NCBI GenBank assembly: GCA_035566435.1
Contig: DATMRF010000127.1
Span: forward strand, 58,502 to 122,501
From: DATMRF01 sp035566435
Lineage (GTDB): Bacteria; Verrucomicrobiota; Verrucomicrobiia; Limisphaerales; UBA8199
Direction: 5' to 3'
DNA length: 64,000 bases
Shown piece by piece: positions 56,783 through 64,000 of this stretch. A program made the translations under genes and the position numbers. Within the stretch, counting starts at the first letter, position 1. Every line of letters begins with the position of its first letter. The notes below the pieces were generated by a model that saw nothing but the letters and a program-made list of their open reading frames with translations, was not told the origin of the DNA and ran no database searches.

Positions 56783-59700
56783 TCACGGTTGCTGATCCAC
56801 GGTGGTCGCGGGTTTGGCCGGTGCCGTCGGCGCGGCGGGCTTGGAATCGCGGCCAGCCATGTATTGATAGGACTTCCAGCGACGGTCCGCGTCGGCTTGC
56901 GCCTGGGCAAAGAACTTCTTCGCATCCTCAGGTTTGCTCTTGGTGAGCATCTTAAAGCGATTCTCAGAGAGCAGGTAATCCTGGACTTTGACCTTGGCCG
57001 CGCCGGAATCGAGCTGGAGCGGGTTTTCGCCGCGCTCCGTGCGCCGCGGGTCGAAGCGATAGAGCAGCCATTGGCCGGATTCGACCGCGAGTTTCTGCTG
57101 GCGGGCGCCGATGCCGGCATCGAGGGCGATGCCATGGGCGATGCAGTGGCTGTAAGCGATAATGAGGGACGGACCGGGATAGGATTCGGCTTCAAGGAAG
57201 GCCTTGAGGGTGTGCTCATCCTTATACCCCATGGCGACGCTCGCAACGTAGATGTGGCCATAGGTCATCGCGATCAGGCCAAGGTCTTTCTTGCCGAGAG
57301 GTTTGCCGCCGGCGGCGAACTTGGCGACGGCTCCTCGCGGGGTCGATTTCGAGCATTGGCCGCCGGTGTTGGAATAGACCTCGGTGTCGAGGACGAGGAC
57401 ATTGACGTCGCGGCCGCTGGCGAGGACATGGTCCAGCCCGCCGTAGCCGATGTCGTAAGCCCAGCCGTCACCGCCGATGATCCAAACACTCTTGCGGACG
57501 AGCTGGTCGGCCAGCGTAAGGAGCAATTTGGCTTGGGGCGGATCCAGTTTCTGCAGCTTTTGCTTGAGGGCTGCGACCCGCTCGCGTTGGTCATAGATGC
57601 CGGCCTCGTCGGTCTGGCTGGCGTTGAGGATCGCGGTCACGAGATCCTGGCCGACCGTGGCGGCAAGTTTTTGCAGCAGCTCGCCCGCGAACTCCTTCTG
57701 CTTGTCGATGGAGACGCGGAAGCCGAGGCCGAACTCGGCATTGTCCTCGAAGAGGGAATTGCACCAGGTCGGCCCGCGTCCGTCGGCGTTTTTGGCATAG
57801 GGCGTGGTGGGCAGGTTGCCGCCGTAGATTGAGGAGCAGCCGGTGGCGTTGGCAATAACCGCGCGGTCGCCGAACAACTGCGTCAGCATCTTCAGGTAAG
57901 GCGTCTCGCCGCAGCCGGCGCAAGCGCCTGAGAACTCGAACAGGGGTCTCATGACTTGCTGCTGGCGCAGGGTCGAGAGCTTGATCTTGCGGCGATCAAG
58001 CTCGGGCAGGCGGAGGAAGAAATCCCAGTTTTCGCGCTCCTGGAGCCGCAGCGGGGGCTGCGGGCGCATGTTGATAGCCTTGAGCTTGGACTCGGTCTTG
58101 TTGCGGGCGGGGCAGACGTCCACGCATAGCGCGCAGCCGGTGCAATCTTCGGCCGCGACCTGGAGCGTCCATTTCATTCCCTTCCATTCCGGAGCGCGCG
58201 CATCGGTGGCGCGGAAGTCAGGGGGCGCGCCGGTGAGGTCTTTGGCCTCATAAACCTTGGCGCGGATAGTGGCGTGCGGGCAAATGGCAACGCACTTCAT
58301 GCACTGAATGCAAACCGCGGGGTCCCAGACCGGAATCTCCAGCGCCAGGTTGCGCTTTTCGTACTGCGCGGTGGCGGTCGGGAACGTGCCATCGCAGGCG
58401 AACGCGCTGGAAGGCAGGTCGTCGCCCAGGCCGGCGGCGAGTTTGCCGAGCACGTCACGGACGTACTGCGGGGCGTTAGGGGTAACCGCCGGCAGGAAGC
58501 CGCCGGTGCCGTTGACCTTACTGGTCAAAGGCACTTCGTGCAAGTGAGCCAGCGTATTATCAACAGCCTTGAGGTTCATCTGCACAATCTCCTCGCCCTT
58601 CTTGCCATAGGTCTTGCGGATGGATTCTTTAATCGCCTCGATGGCTTCGTCTTTCGGCAGCACGCCGGAAAGGGCGAAGAAGCATACCTGCATAATCGTG
58701 TTGATGCGGCCGCCCATCCCGCTATCACGGGCGACCTTCGTCGCGTCGATCACGAAAAAGCGCGCCTTCTTATCGAGAAGAGCTTGCTGGGCGGGTGTGG
58801 GCAGTTGCTGCCAGATGTCCCCCTTCGCGAACGGGGTGTTGAGCAGAAACGTGCCGCCGGCGACAAGGTTCTTCACCATGTCGTAACGATCGAGAAACCC
58901 CGGCAGGTGGCAGGCGACGAAATTGGCCCGGGTGATGAGGTACGTCGACCGGATCGGTTGCGGCCCAAACCGGAGGTGTGACACCGTCATCGAACCCGAC
59001 TTCTTCGAGTCATAGACGAAGTACCCCTGGGCGAAGTTGGGGGTTTCCTCGCCGATGATTTTGATCGAGTTTTTGTTGGCACCTACGGTCCCGTCGGCGC
59101 CGAGGCCGTAGAACATGGCGCGAATGACGTTGTCGGGTTCGGTTGAGAAATTTTCGTCCCAAGGCAAGCTGGTATGCGAAACGTCATCGGTGATCCCGAT
59201 CGTGAAATGATTTTTCGGAGCGGCCTGTTTAAGGTTGTCGAAGACGGCTTTGACCATCGCGGGCGTGAACTCTTTGGAGGAGAGGCCATAGCGCCCACCG
59301 AAGACTTTCGGAAGCGCCTTGAGTTTGCCCCAACCGCTGGCGAGACCCTCGAAAAGCGCGGCAATGACATCCTGATAAAGCGGTTCACCGGACGCGCCGG
59401 GCTCTTTGGTGCGGTCGAGAACGGCGATTGACTTGACTGAAACGGGCAGCGCTTCAAGGAAGCGTTTGCCGTCGAAAGGCCGGTAAAGGCGGACTTTAAC
59501 CAAGCCGATTTTCTCGCCACGCTGAGTCAGGTAATCCACGGCTTCGTGGGCCGCTTCGCAACCCGAACCCATCAGGACAACGCCGCGGTCAGCATCCGGG
59601 GCGCCGACGTAGTCAAAAAGATTGTACTTGCGGCCAACGCGGGCGCCAAATTCGTCCATGACCTTTTGGGTGATGTCGGCGCAGGCGGTGTAGAACGGGT

Positions 59701-60481
59701 TGACGGTCTCGCGGGCCTGGAAGTAGGCGTCCGGGTTTTGGGCGGTCCCGCGAAGGACCGGCCGATCCGGCGTCATCGCCCGGGCGCGGTGTGCGGCGAT
59801 CAATCCATCATCGATCAAGGCAGTCAGGTCCTCTTTCGCGAGCATTTCGATTTTGGAGACCTCATGCGAAGTGCGGAAGCCGTCAAAGAAATGCACAAAG
59901 GGGATACGAGACCGAAGCGAGGCAGCCTGAGAGATGAGCGCGAAATCCATGGTCTCCTGGACCGACGCGGCGGCCAGCATGCCCCAACCGGTCGAGCGGC
60001 AGGCCATCACGTCGCTGTGGTCGCCGAAGATCGACAAAGCGTGAGCCGCGACGGTGCGGGCGGTCACATGGAAAACGGTCGGCAGGAGTTCGCCGGCGAT
60101 CTTGAACATGTTGGGAATCATCAGCAACAAACCCTGCGAAGCGGTGAAAGTGGTGCTGAGCGTGCCGGTTTGGAGAGCGCCATGGACCGCGCCAACGGCG
60201 CCGCCTTCGCTCTGCATTTCCACGATGGAGGGGATGGTATCCCAGAGGTTGCGTTTGCCTTCGGAGGCCCATTGGTCGCACCACTCGGCGATCGGCGAGG
60301 AAGGAGTGATCGGATAGATGGCCATCACCTCGTTCAGCCGGTAAGCGACGTAGGCGGCGGCTTCGTTGCCGTCTAAAGTCTTGAAGTAAGCTTTCTTGGT
60401 TTTAGCCGGAACTGCAACGGGTGCCGCCGGCGGCGAGGCCTTGGCTTTACGGGGAACGGGCGAGGTTTTCGTTGGCATCAT
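56783..60481 (-). CDS. nifJ: Pyruvate:ferredoxin (flavodoxin) oxidoreductase
   Basis: A 1232-residue single-chain PFOR that oxidises pyruvate to acetyl-CoA and CO2 with TPP and iron-sulfur clusters. Domain order: domain I (EAAAYVAYRLNEVMAIYPIT; GAVHGALQTGTLSTTFTASQ), gamma domain (FYGLGADGTVGANKNSIKII), two 4Fe-4S sites (VCIQCMKCVAICPH and CTGCALCVDVCPARNK, about residues 720-790), and the TPP domain (GACAGCGETPYLKMLTQLFG; GGDGWAYDIGYGGLDHVLAS; SNTGGQCSKSTPRG). The C-terminus ends with a short Pro/Ala-rich tail. The N-terminal 30 residues are Ala/Pro/Lys-rich. Upstream is the ADP-forming synthetase gene with a shared leader block. Confidence 0.97.
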   Translation of the reverse strand: MMPTKTSPVPRKAKASPPAAPVAVPAKTKKAYFKTLDGNEAAAYVAYRLNEVMAIYPITPSSPIAEWCDQWASEGKRNLWDTIPSIVEMQSEGGAVGAVHGALQTGTLSTTFTASQGLLLMIPNMFKIAGELLPTVFHVTARTVAAHALSIFGDHSDVMACRSTGWGMLAAASVQETMDFALISQAASLRSRIPFVHFFDGFRTSHEVSKIEMLAKEDLTALIDDGLIAAHRARAMTPDRPVLRGTAQNPDAYFQARETVNPFYTACADITQKVMDEFGARVGRKYNLFDYVGAPDADRGVVLMGSGCEAAHEAVDYLTQRGEKIGLVKVRLYRPFDGKRFLEALPVSVKSIAVLDRTKEPGASGEPLYQDVIAALFEGLASGWGKLKALPKVFGGRYGLSSKEFTPAMVKAVFDNLKQAAPKNHFTIGITDDVSHTSLPWDENFSTEPDNVIRAMFYGLGADGTVGANKNSIKIIGEETPNFAQGYFVYDSKKSGSMTVSHLRFGPQPIRSTYLITRANFVACHLPGFLDRYDMVKNLVAGGTFLLNTPFAKGDIWQQLPTPAQQALLDKKARFFVIDATKVARDSGMGGRINTIMQVCFFALSGVLPKDEAIEAIKESIRKTYGKKGEEIVQMNLKAVDNTLAHLHEVPLTSKVNGTGGFLPAVTPNAPQYVRDVLGKLAAGLGDDLPSSAFACDGTFPTATAQYEKRNLALEIPVWDPAVCIQCMKCVAICPHATIRAKVYEAKDLTGAPPDFRATDARAPEWKGMKWTLQVAAEDCTGCALCVDVCPARNKTESKLKAINMRPQPPLRLQERENWDFFLRLPELDRRKIKLSTLRQQQVMRPLFEFSGACAGCGETPYLKMLTQLFGDRAVIANATGCSSIYGGNLPTTPYAKNADGRGPTWCNSLFEDNAEFGLGFRVSIDKQKEFAGELLQKLAATVGQDLVTAILNASQTDEAGIYDQRERVAALKQKLQKLDPPQAKLLLTLADQLVRKSVWIIGGDGWAYDIGYGGLDHVLASGRDVNVLVLDTEVYSNTGGQCSKSTPRGAVAKFAAGGKPLGKKDLGLIAMTYGHIYVASVAMGYKDEHTLKAFLEAESYPGPSLIIAYSHCIAHGIALDAGIGARQQKLAVESGQWLLYRFDPRRTERGENPLQLDSGAAKVKVQDYLLSENRFKMLTKSKPEDAKKFFAQAQADADRRWKSYQYMAGRDSKPAAPTAPAKPATTVDQQP

Positions 60482-60918
60482 AATCTCAATTTAAATTGTT
60501 GATTAACAGTGTATTCCACGGCCCTCACCTCTGCCGGCGAGGTCAACGTTTCAGGCAATCAGCCTCATGCCGCGGTCTTCCCGGGCCGAGGCCCGGCCGA
60601 ACCGCTCTAATCGAACGCCAACAATGTGGCGCGCAACGGTTTTTGGGGCTTCACCAGTGTTGCCATTTGTTCACCATTTTTTGGTGAGCGAGGGGGTTCG
60701 TTCTGATGGAGGTCGGATTTAAAGCGAAGGCGCAAAGATGCAAAGGGGCGAAGAAGCGTGGTTGGTGATCGGTAAATGGACCGGGAGCGGCTCACAAGCG
60801 AAACCGGGCCGGCGGGAGTTCGATCACGATTACGACGACGACGAGGAGGACGAACTGCGCCACAACATCCCACGGCTGTGCGTTCCTTCGCGCCTTTGCG
60901 TTTAATCGGTTCACCGTC
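60482..60918. other. Leader of PFOR with word repeats
   Basis: Besides the shared block at 60623-60683 this gap holds AAGGCGCAAAGATGCAAAGG (60726-60745), a GATCACGATTACGACGACGA run (60823-60852) and CCTTCGCGCCTTTGCGTTTA (60889-60905). It also contains a TCACCATTTTTTGGTGA hairpin (60671-60687). No gene. Confidence 0.6.
60623..60688 (-). promoter_or_regulatory. Shared leader block, PFOR copy
   Basis: Plus-strand blocks AATGTGGCG (60623-60631), CTTCACCAGTGTTG (60649-60662), GTTCACCAT (60669-60677) and TTTTG (60679-60683), 142-202 bases before the PFOR start. They match the block at 63676-63736 in front of the synthetase gene with no gap. Confidence 0.55.
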
Positions 60919-63660
60919 TCACAGGTTCATCTCGATGACCACCTCGGAGTCCTCGGCAGAAGGCACGACCTGGAAGCCGAGTCTCTTGCACATGTTTTGC
61001 ATGTCGTGGTTCTCAGCGAGGGTGTAAGCGACGAGGCGGCTCAGCTTTTCGTGCCTGGCGATTTCGATGAGGCGCTTGCCCAACTCCGTGCCCAAGCCCT
61101 TGTGCTGCCACTTGTCGGTGACGACGACCGCGAATTCAGCGGTGCTGGACCCGTGAAGTTTGCTCATGCGGCCGACGCCCAGGATTTCGTATTTGCCTTT
61201 GCCCAGGTTGCGCTCGGCCACCAACGCGATCTCGCGATCGTAATCGTTGAAGCAGATACGCAACAGGCGGGAGTGAGCGACACGTTGTTCGAGATTGAGC
61301 GCGCTGAAATAGCGGAGGTAAACGCTTCTCTCGGAAAGGCCTTCATGGAAGCTGACCATGGCGGGCTCATCTTCGGGCCGGATGGGGCGAATGGTAACCG
61401 CCGCGCCGCCTTTGATCTTCCAGGATGCGACGTACTGGGTGGGGTAAGGGCGGATGGCGAGCTTGGGCAACTGTTCTTCGGCGGTTTTGGGATCGTGCAG
61501 GATGACGCGGGCGTCAAGCGCGACCAGGTCTTCGCCCGACGCGAACAGGGGGTTAATGTCTATTTCCTTAATCCAGTGCTGTTCGGCGACAAGTTGGCTG
61601 AAACCGACCATCAGGCGTTCGAGCGCGGCCAAGTCCACTGGTCTGCGGCCCCGCACGCCTTTGAGGGCCTTGTAAATCCGGGTGCTTTCCATCATGCGCC
61701 GGGCCAGGGTCGTATTGAGCGGAGGCAATCCGAGGGCCTTGTCCTTGAACACCTCGACGAGTTGCCCACCCATCCCGAAGAGCAACACCGGGCCGAATTG
61801 CGGGTCGATGCTGCTGCCCAGGATCAGCTCATAGCCTTCGGAAAGCTTGATCATTTTCTGCACCGTGACGCCCTGGAAATGTTCGGCGCCTTTCTTTTCG
61901 GTGACCGAGGTCTTGATCTCGTTGAAGGCGCGGCGCACGTCTGCCTCGTCCTTCAGATTTAACTGCACACCGCCGACATCGGTCTTGTGAGTGATCGTTT
62001 CGGAATAAAGTTTCAGCACGATGGGATAACCGATTTGGGCGGCGGCTTTGACCGCGGCGGCTTCCGTTTTCGCAATTTTTGTCACCACGGTGGGTATCCC
62101 GTAGCAACCCATCAGGTCCTTCGACTCGGCCTCGGTCAAAATGGTGCGACCGGACTTGCGGATCGACTGGATGAGCGTATTGGCTTTGGCGCGGCCGGAT
62201 TCGATGTCAGCCGGGTCGGCTGAAGGCACCGGGGTTTCATAGAGCGCGCGCAGGTTCTCATTGTACTGGTACATCGACGTGAAGACCATTGCCGCCGTGT
62301 CGGGGTAAGCAAAGGTGGGCACTCCCGCGCGGTTGAGGATGGCCTCGCCAGCGGCGACTTCGTTGCCGCCCATCCAACTCGCGAGCACAGGTTTGCCGCT
62401 GATGTGGCCAAAGGCCTTGAGTTTCTCCGCGGTGGCCGTCGCATCGGTCATCGCCTGCGGCGTGAGAATCACGAGCAACCCGTCGCTGTTGGGGTCGCGG
62501 CCGGCCGTTTCGAGCGTCTTCGCGTATAGATCAGGCCCGGCATCCCCGATGATGTCGATGGGGTTGTTGTGGCTCCAGACTGCCGGCAGGAATTTGTTGA
62601 GGTCTTCCATGGTCTCCTTGGAAACCTCGGCCAGAGCGCCTCCGGTAGTAAGGAGGGCATCGGTCGCGAGCACGCCGGGCCCGCCCGCGTTGGTGATGAT
62701 AGTGAGACGATTTCCTTGCGGACGCGGCTGTTTCGCGAGCACCTCGGACATATAAAACAGGTCGGAGATTTTGTTCACGCGCAGCACACCGCAACGTTTG
62801 AATGCGGCTTCCAGGACATCGTCGGACCCCGTCAACGACCCGGTATGGGAAGCGGCAGCTTTCGCGGCGCCTTCCGTGCGGCCGGGCTTGATAATGATGA
62901 TCGATTTGGTGAGGGCGACCTCGCGCGCGGCGGACAGGAAAGAGCGGGCATCGCCGATGCTTTCCATGTAAATCACGATGCTTTTGGTGTTGGGGTCGTC
63001 GCCGAAATAGCTGATGAGGTCGCCCCAGCCGACGTCGAGCATGGAACCGATCGAGACAAACGCGCTGAACCCGACTTCCTCGCGCAGTGACCAGTCGAGC
63101 ACTGCGGTACAAAGGGCGCCGGATTGGCTGATGAAAGCCACATTGCCGCGGCGCGCGATGCCGGCGGCGAAGGTAGCGTTGACGCCGGTGATCGGGTTCA
63201 TCACACCCAGACAGTTGGGACCGACCAGCCGCATGTTGCCGCGCCGCGCGTGGGCGAGCAACTGCCGTTCAAGCTCCACGCCGGCAGGGCCGGTTTCCTT
63301 GAAGCCGGCGGAGATAACCACGGCACCTGGAATGCCCAGGTCGGCGGCCTCGCCGATGATGCCGGGAATACTCGCTGCTGGGGTGGTGACGACGACCAGT
63401 TCGGGCTTTTCGGGCAGGCCGGCGAGCTTGGGGTACGCCTTGATGCCCAGCACGCTGGTCCGGGTCGGGTTCACCGGATAAATCGGGCCGCCAAACGGAG
63501 TGTTCATCAGGTTCCACAGAACCGTGCGGCCGACGCTGCCCGGCTTCTCGGTCGCGCCGACGACAGCGACTGACTTGGGAGCGAAAATAGCGTCCAGCGG
63601 ATTGCGGGTGAGCTGCCGGTTTAGTGAACTAAATGGTTTTTGAATAGTGGTTACGTTCAT
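60919..63660 (-). CDS. ADP-forming acyl-CoA synthetase fused to GNAT acetyltransferase
   Basis: A 913-residue protein. Domain order: CoA-binding Rossmann domain (about 25-150, FAPKSVAVVGATEKPGSVGR), succinyl-CoA-ligase-like domain (about 160-300) with the phospho-His272 in SHTGSLTGSDDVLEAAFKRC, a second ligase-like subdomain (about 310-470), ATP-grasp (about 500-720, GYPIVLKLYSETITHKTDVG; LILGSSIDPQFGPVLLFGMG), and a C-terminal GNAT domain (about 750-905, VVVTDKWQHKGLGTELGKRL). It can make acetate plus ATP from acetyl-CoA, ADP and Pi. The GNAT part resembles Pat, which acetylates acetyl-CoA synthetase in other bacteria. With PFOR downstream this forms a pyruvate-to-acetate route. Confidence 0.93.
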   Translation of the reverse strand: MNVTTIQKPFSSLNRQLTRNPLDAIFAPKSVAVVGATEKPGSVGRTVLWNLMNTPFGGPIYPVNPTRTSVLGIKAYPKLAGLPEKPELVVVTTPAASIPGIIGEAADLGIPGAVVISAGFKETGPAGVELERQLLAHARRGNMRLVGPNCLGVMNPITGVNATFAAGIARRGNVAFISQSGALCTAVLDWSLREEVGFSAFVSIGSMLDVGWGDLISYFGDDPNTKSIVIYMESIGDARSFLSAAREVALTKSIIIIKPGRTEGAAKAAASHTGSLTGSDDVLEAAFKRCGVLRVNKISDLFYMSEVLAKQPRPQGNRLTIITNAGGPGVLATDALLTTGGALAEVSKETMEDLNKFLPAVWSHNNPIDIIGDAGPDLYAKTLETAGRDPNSDGLLVILTPQAMTDATATAEKLKAFGHISGKPVLASWMGGNEVAAGEAILNRAGVPTFAYPDTAAMVFTSMYQYNENLRALYETPVPSADPADIESGRAKANTLIQSIRKSGRTILTEAESKDLMGCYGIPTVVTKIAKTEAAAVKAAAQIGYPIVLKLYSETITHKTDVGGVQLNLKDEADVRRAFNEIKTSVTEKKGAEHFQGVTVQKMIKLSEGYELILGSSIDPQFGPVLLFGMGGQLVEVFKDKALGLPPLNTTLARRMMESTRIYKALKGVRGRRPVDLAALERLMVGFSQLVAEQHWIKEIDINPLFASGEDLVALDARVILHDPKTAEEQLPKLAIRPYPTQYVASWKIKGGAAVTIRPIRPEDEPAMVSFHEGLSERSVYLRYFSALNLEQRVAHSRLLRICFNDYDREIALVAERNLGKGKYEILGVGRMSKLHGSSTAEFAVVVTDKWQHKGLGTELGKRLIEIARHEKLSRLVAYTLAENHDMQNMCKRLGFQVVPSAEDSEVVIEMNL

Positions 63661-63675
63661 ATCGAGAACCGTTGC

Positions 63676-63736
63676 AATGTGGCGGCAAAAAAGGTAACCG
63701 ACTTCGCCGGCGTTGGCAAAAGTTCACCATCTTTTG
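63676..63736 (-). promoter_or_regulatory. Shared leader block, synthetase copy
   Basis: AATGTGGCG (63676-63684), CTTCGCCGGCGTTG (63702-63715), GTTCACCAT (63722-63730) and TTTTG (63732-63736), 16-76 bases upstream of the ATG at 63660. Ungapped match to 60623-60683. Confidence 0.6.
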
Positions 63737-63857
63737 CAGGTTCAAACACAAGCAGCCGGGCTTATCAGAGAAAAATATCTAGAGTAGCCCGACGTTTCAA
63801 TGTTTGGTTCGCAGATATAGTTAGTCTCATGGACGCCATCTTGTCCCGGAGGGACAC

Positions 63858-64000
63858 ATGAGAAATAGGGGTAGGGATGGCGCAGGTGCGCCACCCCTCC
63901 CTCCGAACCGGACGGGCGGATTTCCCGCATCCGGCTCTCCAGTTAGTGGGCTCTTTGGTGAGCATGGCTCGCTTGTTCCCGAGCTAAGGCTAAGGAGATT
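63858..64000 (-). mobile_element. 3' end of a group II intron (domains V and VI)
   Basis: On the minus strand, 63937 to 63905 reads GAGCCGGATGCGGGAAATCC then GCCCGTCCGGTTC, a 33-nt hairpin with the AGC-type catalytic base, GAAA tetraloop and GGUUC end of group II intron domain V. Next comes a domain VI-like hairpin GGGGTGGCGCACCTGCGCCA then TCCCTACCCC (about 63898-63869), and the expected pyrimidine-rich 3' end CTATTTCTCAT, placing the splice junction near 63858. The reverse transcriptase and 5' half must lie to the right, outside the window. A GTGTCCCTCCGGGACA hairpin follows in the 3' exon. Confidence 0.75.

Overview
This 64 kb window is from a GC-rich bacterial chromosome. My best guess is Verrucomicrobiota of the Pedosphaera/Limisphaera type. 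This is inference from the mix of protein families (TMTC-like TPR membrane proteins, LamG proteins, a eukaryotic-type HisA) and from intergenic DNA packed with short repetitive 'words'. No rRNA, tRNA or CRISPR array was recognised.

Layout. (1) 1-9.7 kb is accessory: a truncated secreted glycoside-hydrolase-like gene, a broken LamG gene, a phage-like head-tail connector and a duplicated 5' piece of it, two winged-helix-type genes, and a two-gene unit (Sel1/trypsin-like protease plus a HEPN-motif/CBS protein) that is the best candidate for an undescribed system. (2) 9.7-22 kb is mostly housekeeping: DUF4337-like protein, GH13 amylase, ACT protein, full-length GcvP, hemerythrin-like protein, M14 peptidase, BioB, signal peptidase I, a CheY-like receiver and an EamA transporter. 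(3) 22-27 kb holds a MacAB-like efflux set with one ATPase and two tandem permeases. (4) 27-38.8 kb holds DUF2062 with eukaryotic-type HisA, an outer-membrane beta-barrel, a same-strand run thiG-heptose kinase-panB-moaC-mogA-pilT, a small lipoprotein, a BioF-like enzyme, SppA and Upp. (5) 38.9-42.3 kb is a second accessory patch with degenerate YdeI-type fragments and orphan secreted or membrane proteins. (6) 42.3-48.3 kb holds rpoD, apt, a PAP2-glycosyltransferase fusion, an OGG-type glycosylase and comB on the plus strand. (7) 48.3-55.5 kb holds a TPR membrane protein, GNAT, an MBL hydrolase, a Crp/Fnr regulator, a radical SAM protein and an HEAGH membrane protein. (8) 55.6-64 kb encodes a fermentation module on the minus strand: ADP-forming acyl-CoA synthetase/GNAT, pyruvate:ferredoxin oxidoreductase and a dihydroorotate-dehydrogenase-like protein. 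The 3' end of a group II intron sits at the right edge.

How parts work together. PFOR makes acetyl-CoA and the ADP-forming synthetase can convert it to acetate with ATP gain. Their upstream regions share an ungapped block of about 60 bp with identical internal spacing, which suggests one regulator. The thiG-to-mogA run groups cofactor genes (thiamine, pantothenate, molybdopterin) with a heptose kinase.

A second theme is intergenic structure. At least ten families of short, word-like repeats, palindromic repeats at three loci, and a perfect 28-bp inverted repeat lie between genes. In several places they run into reading frames and alter protein ends or starts.
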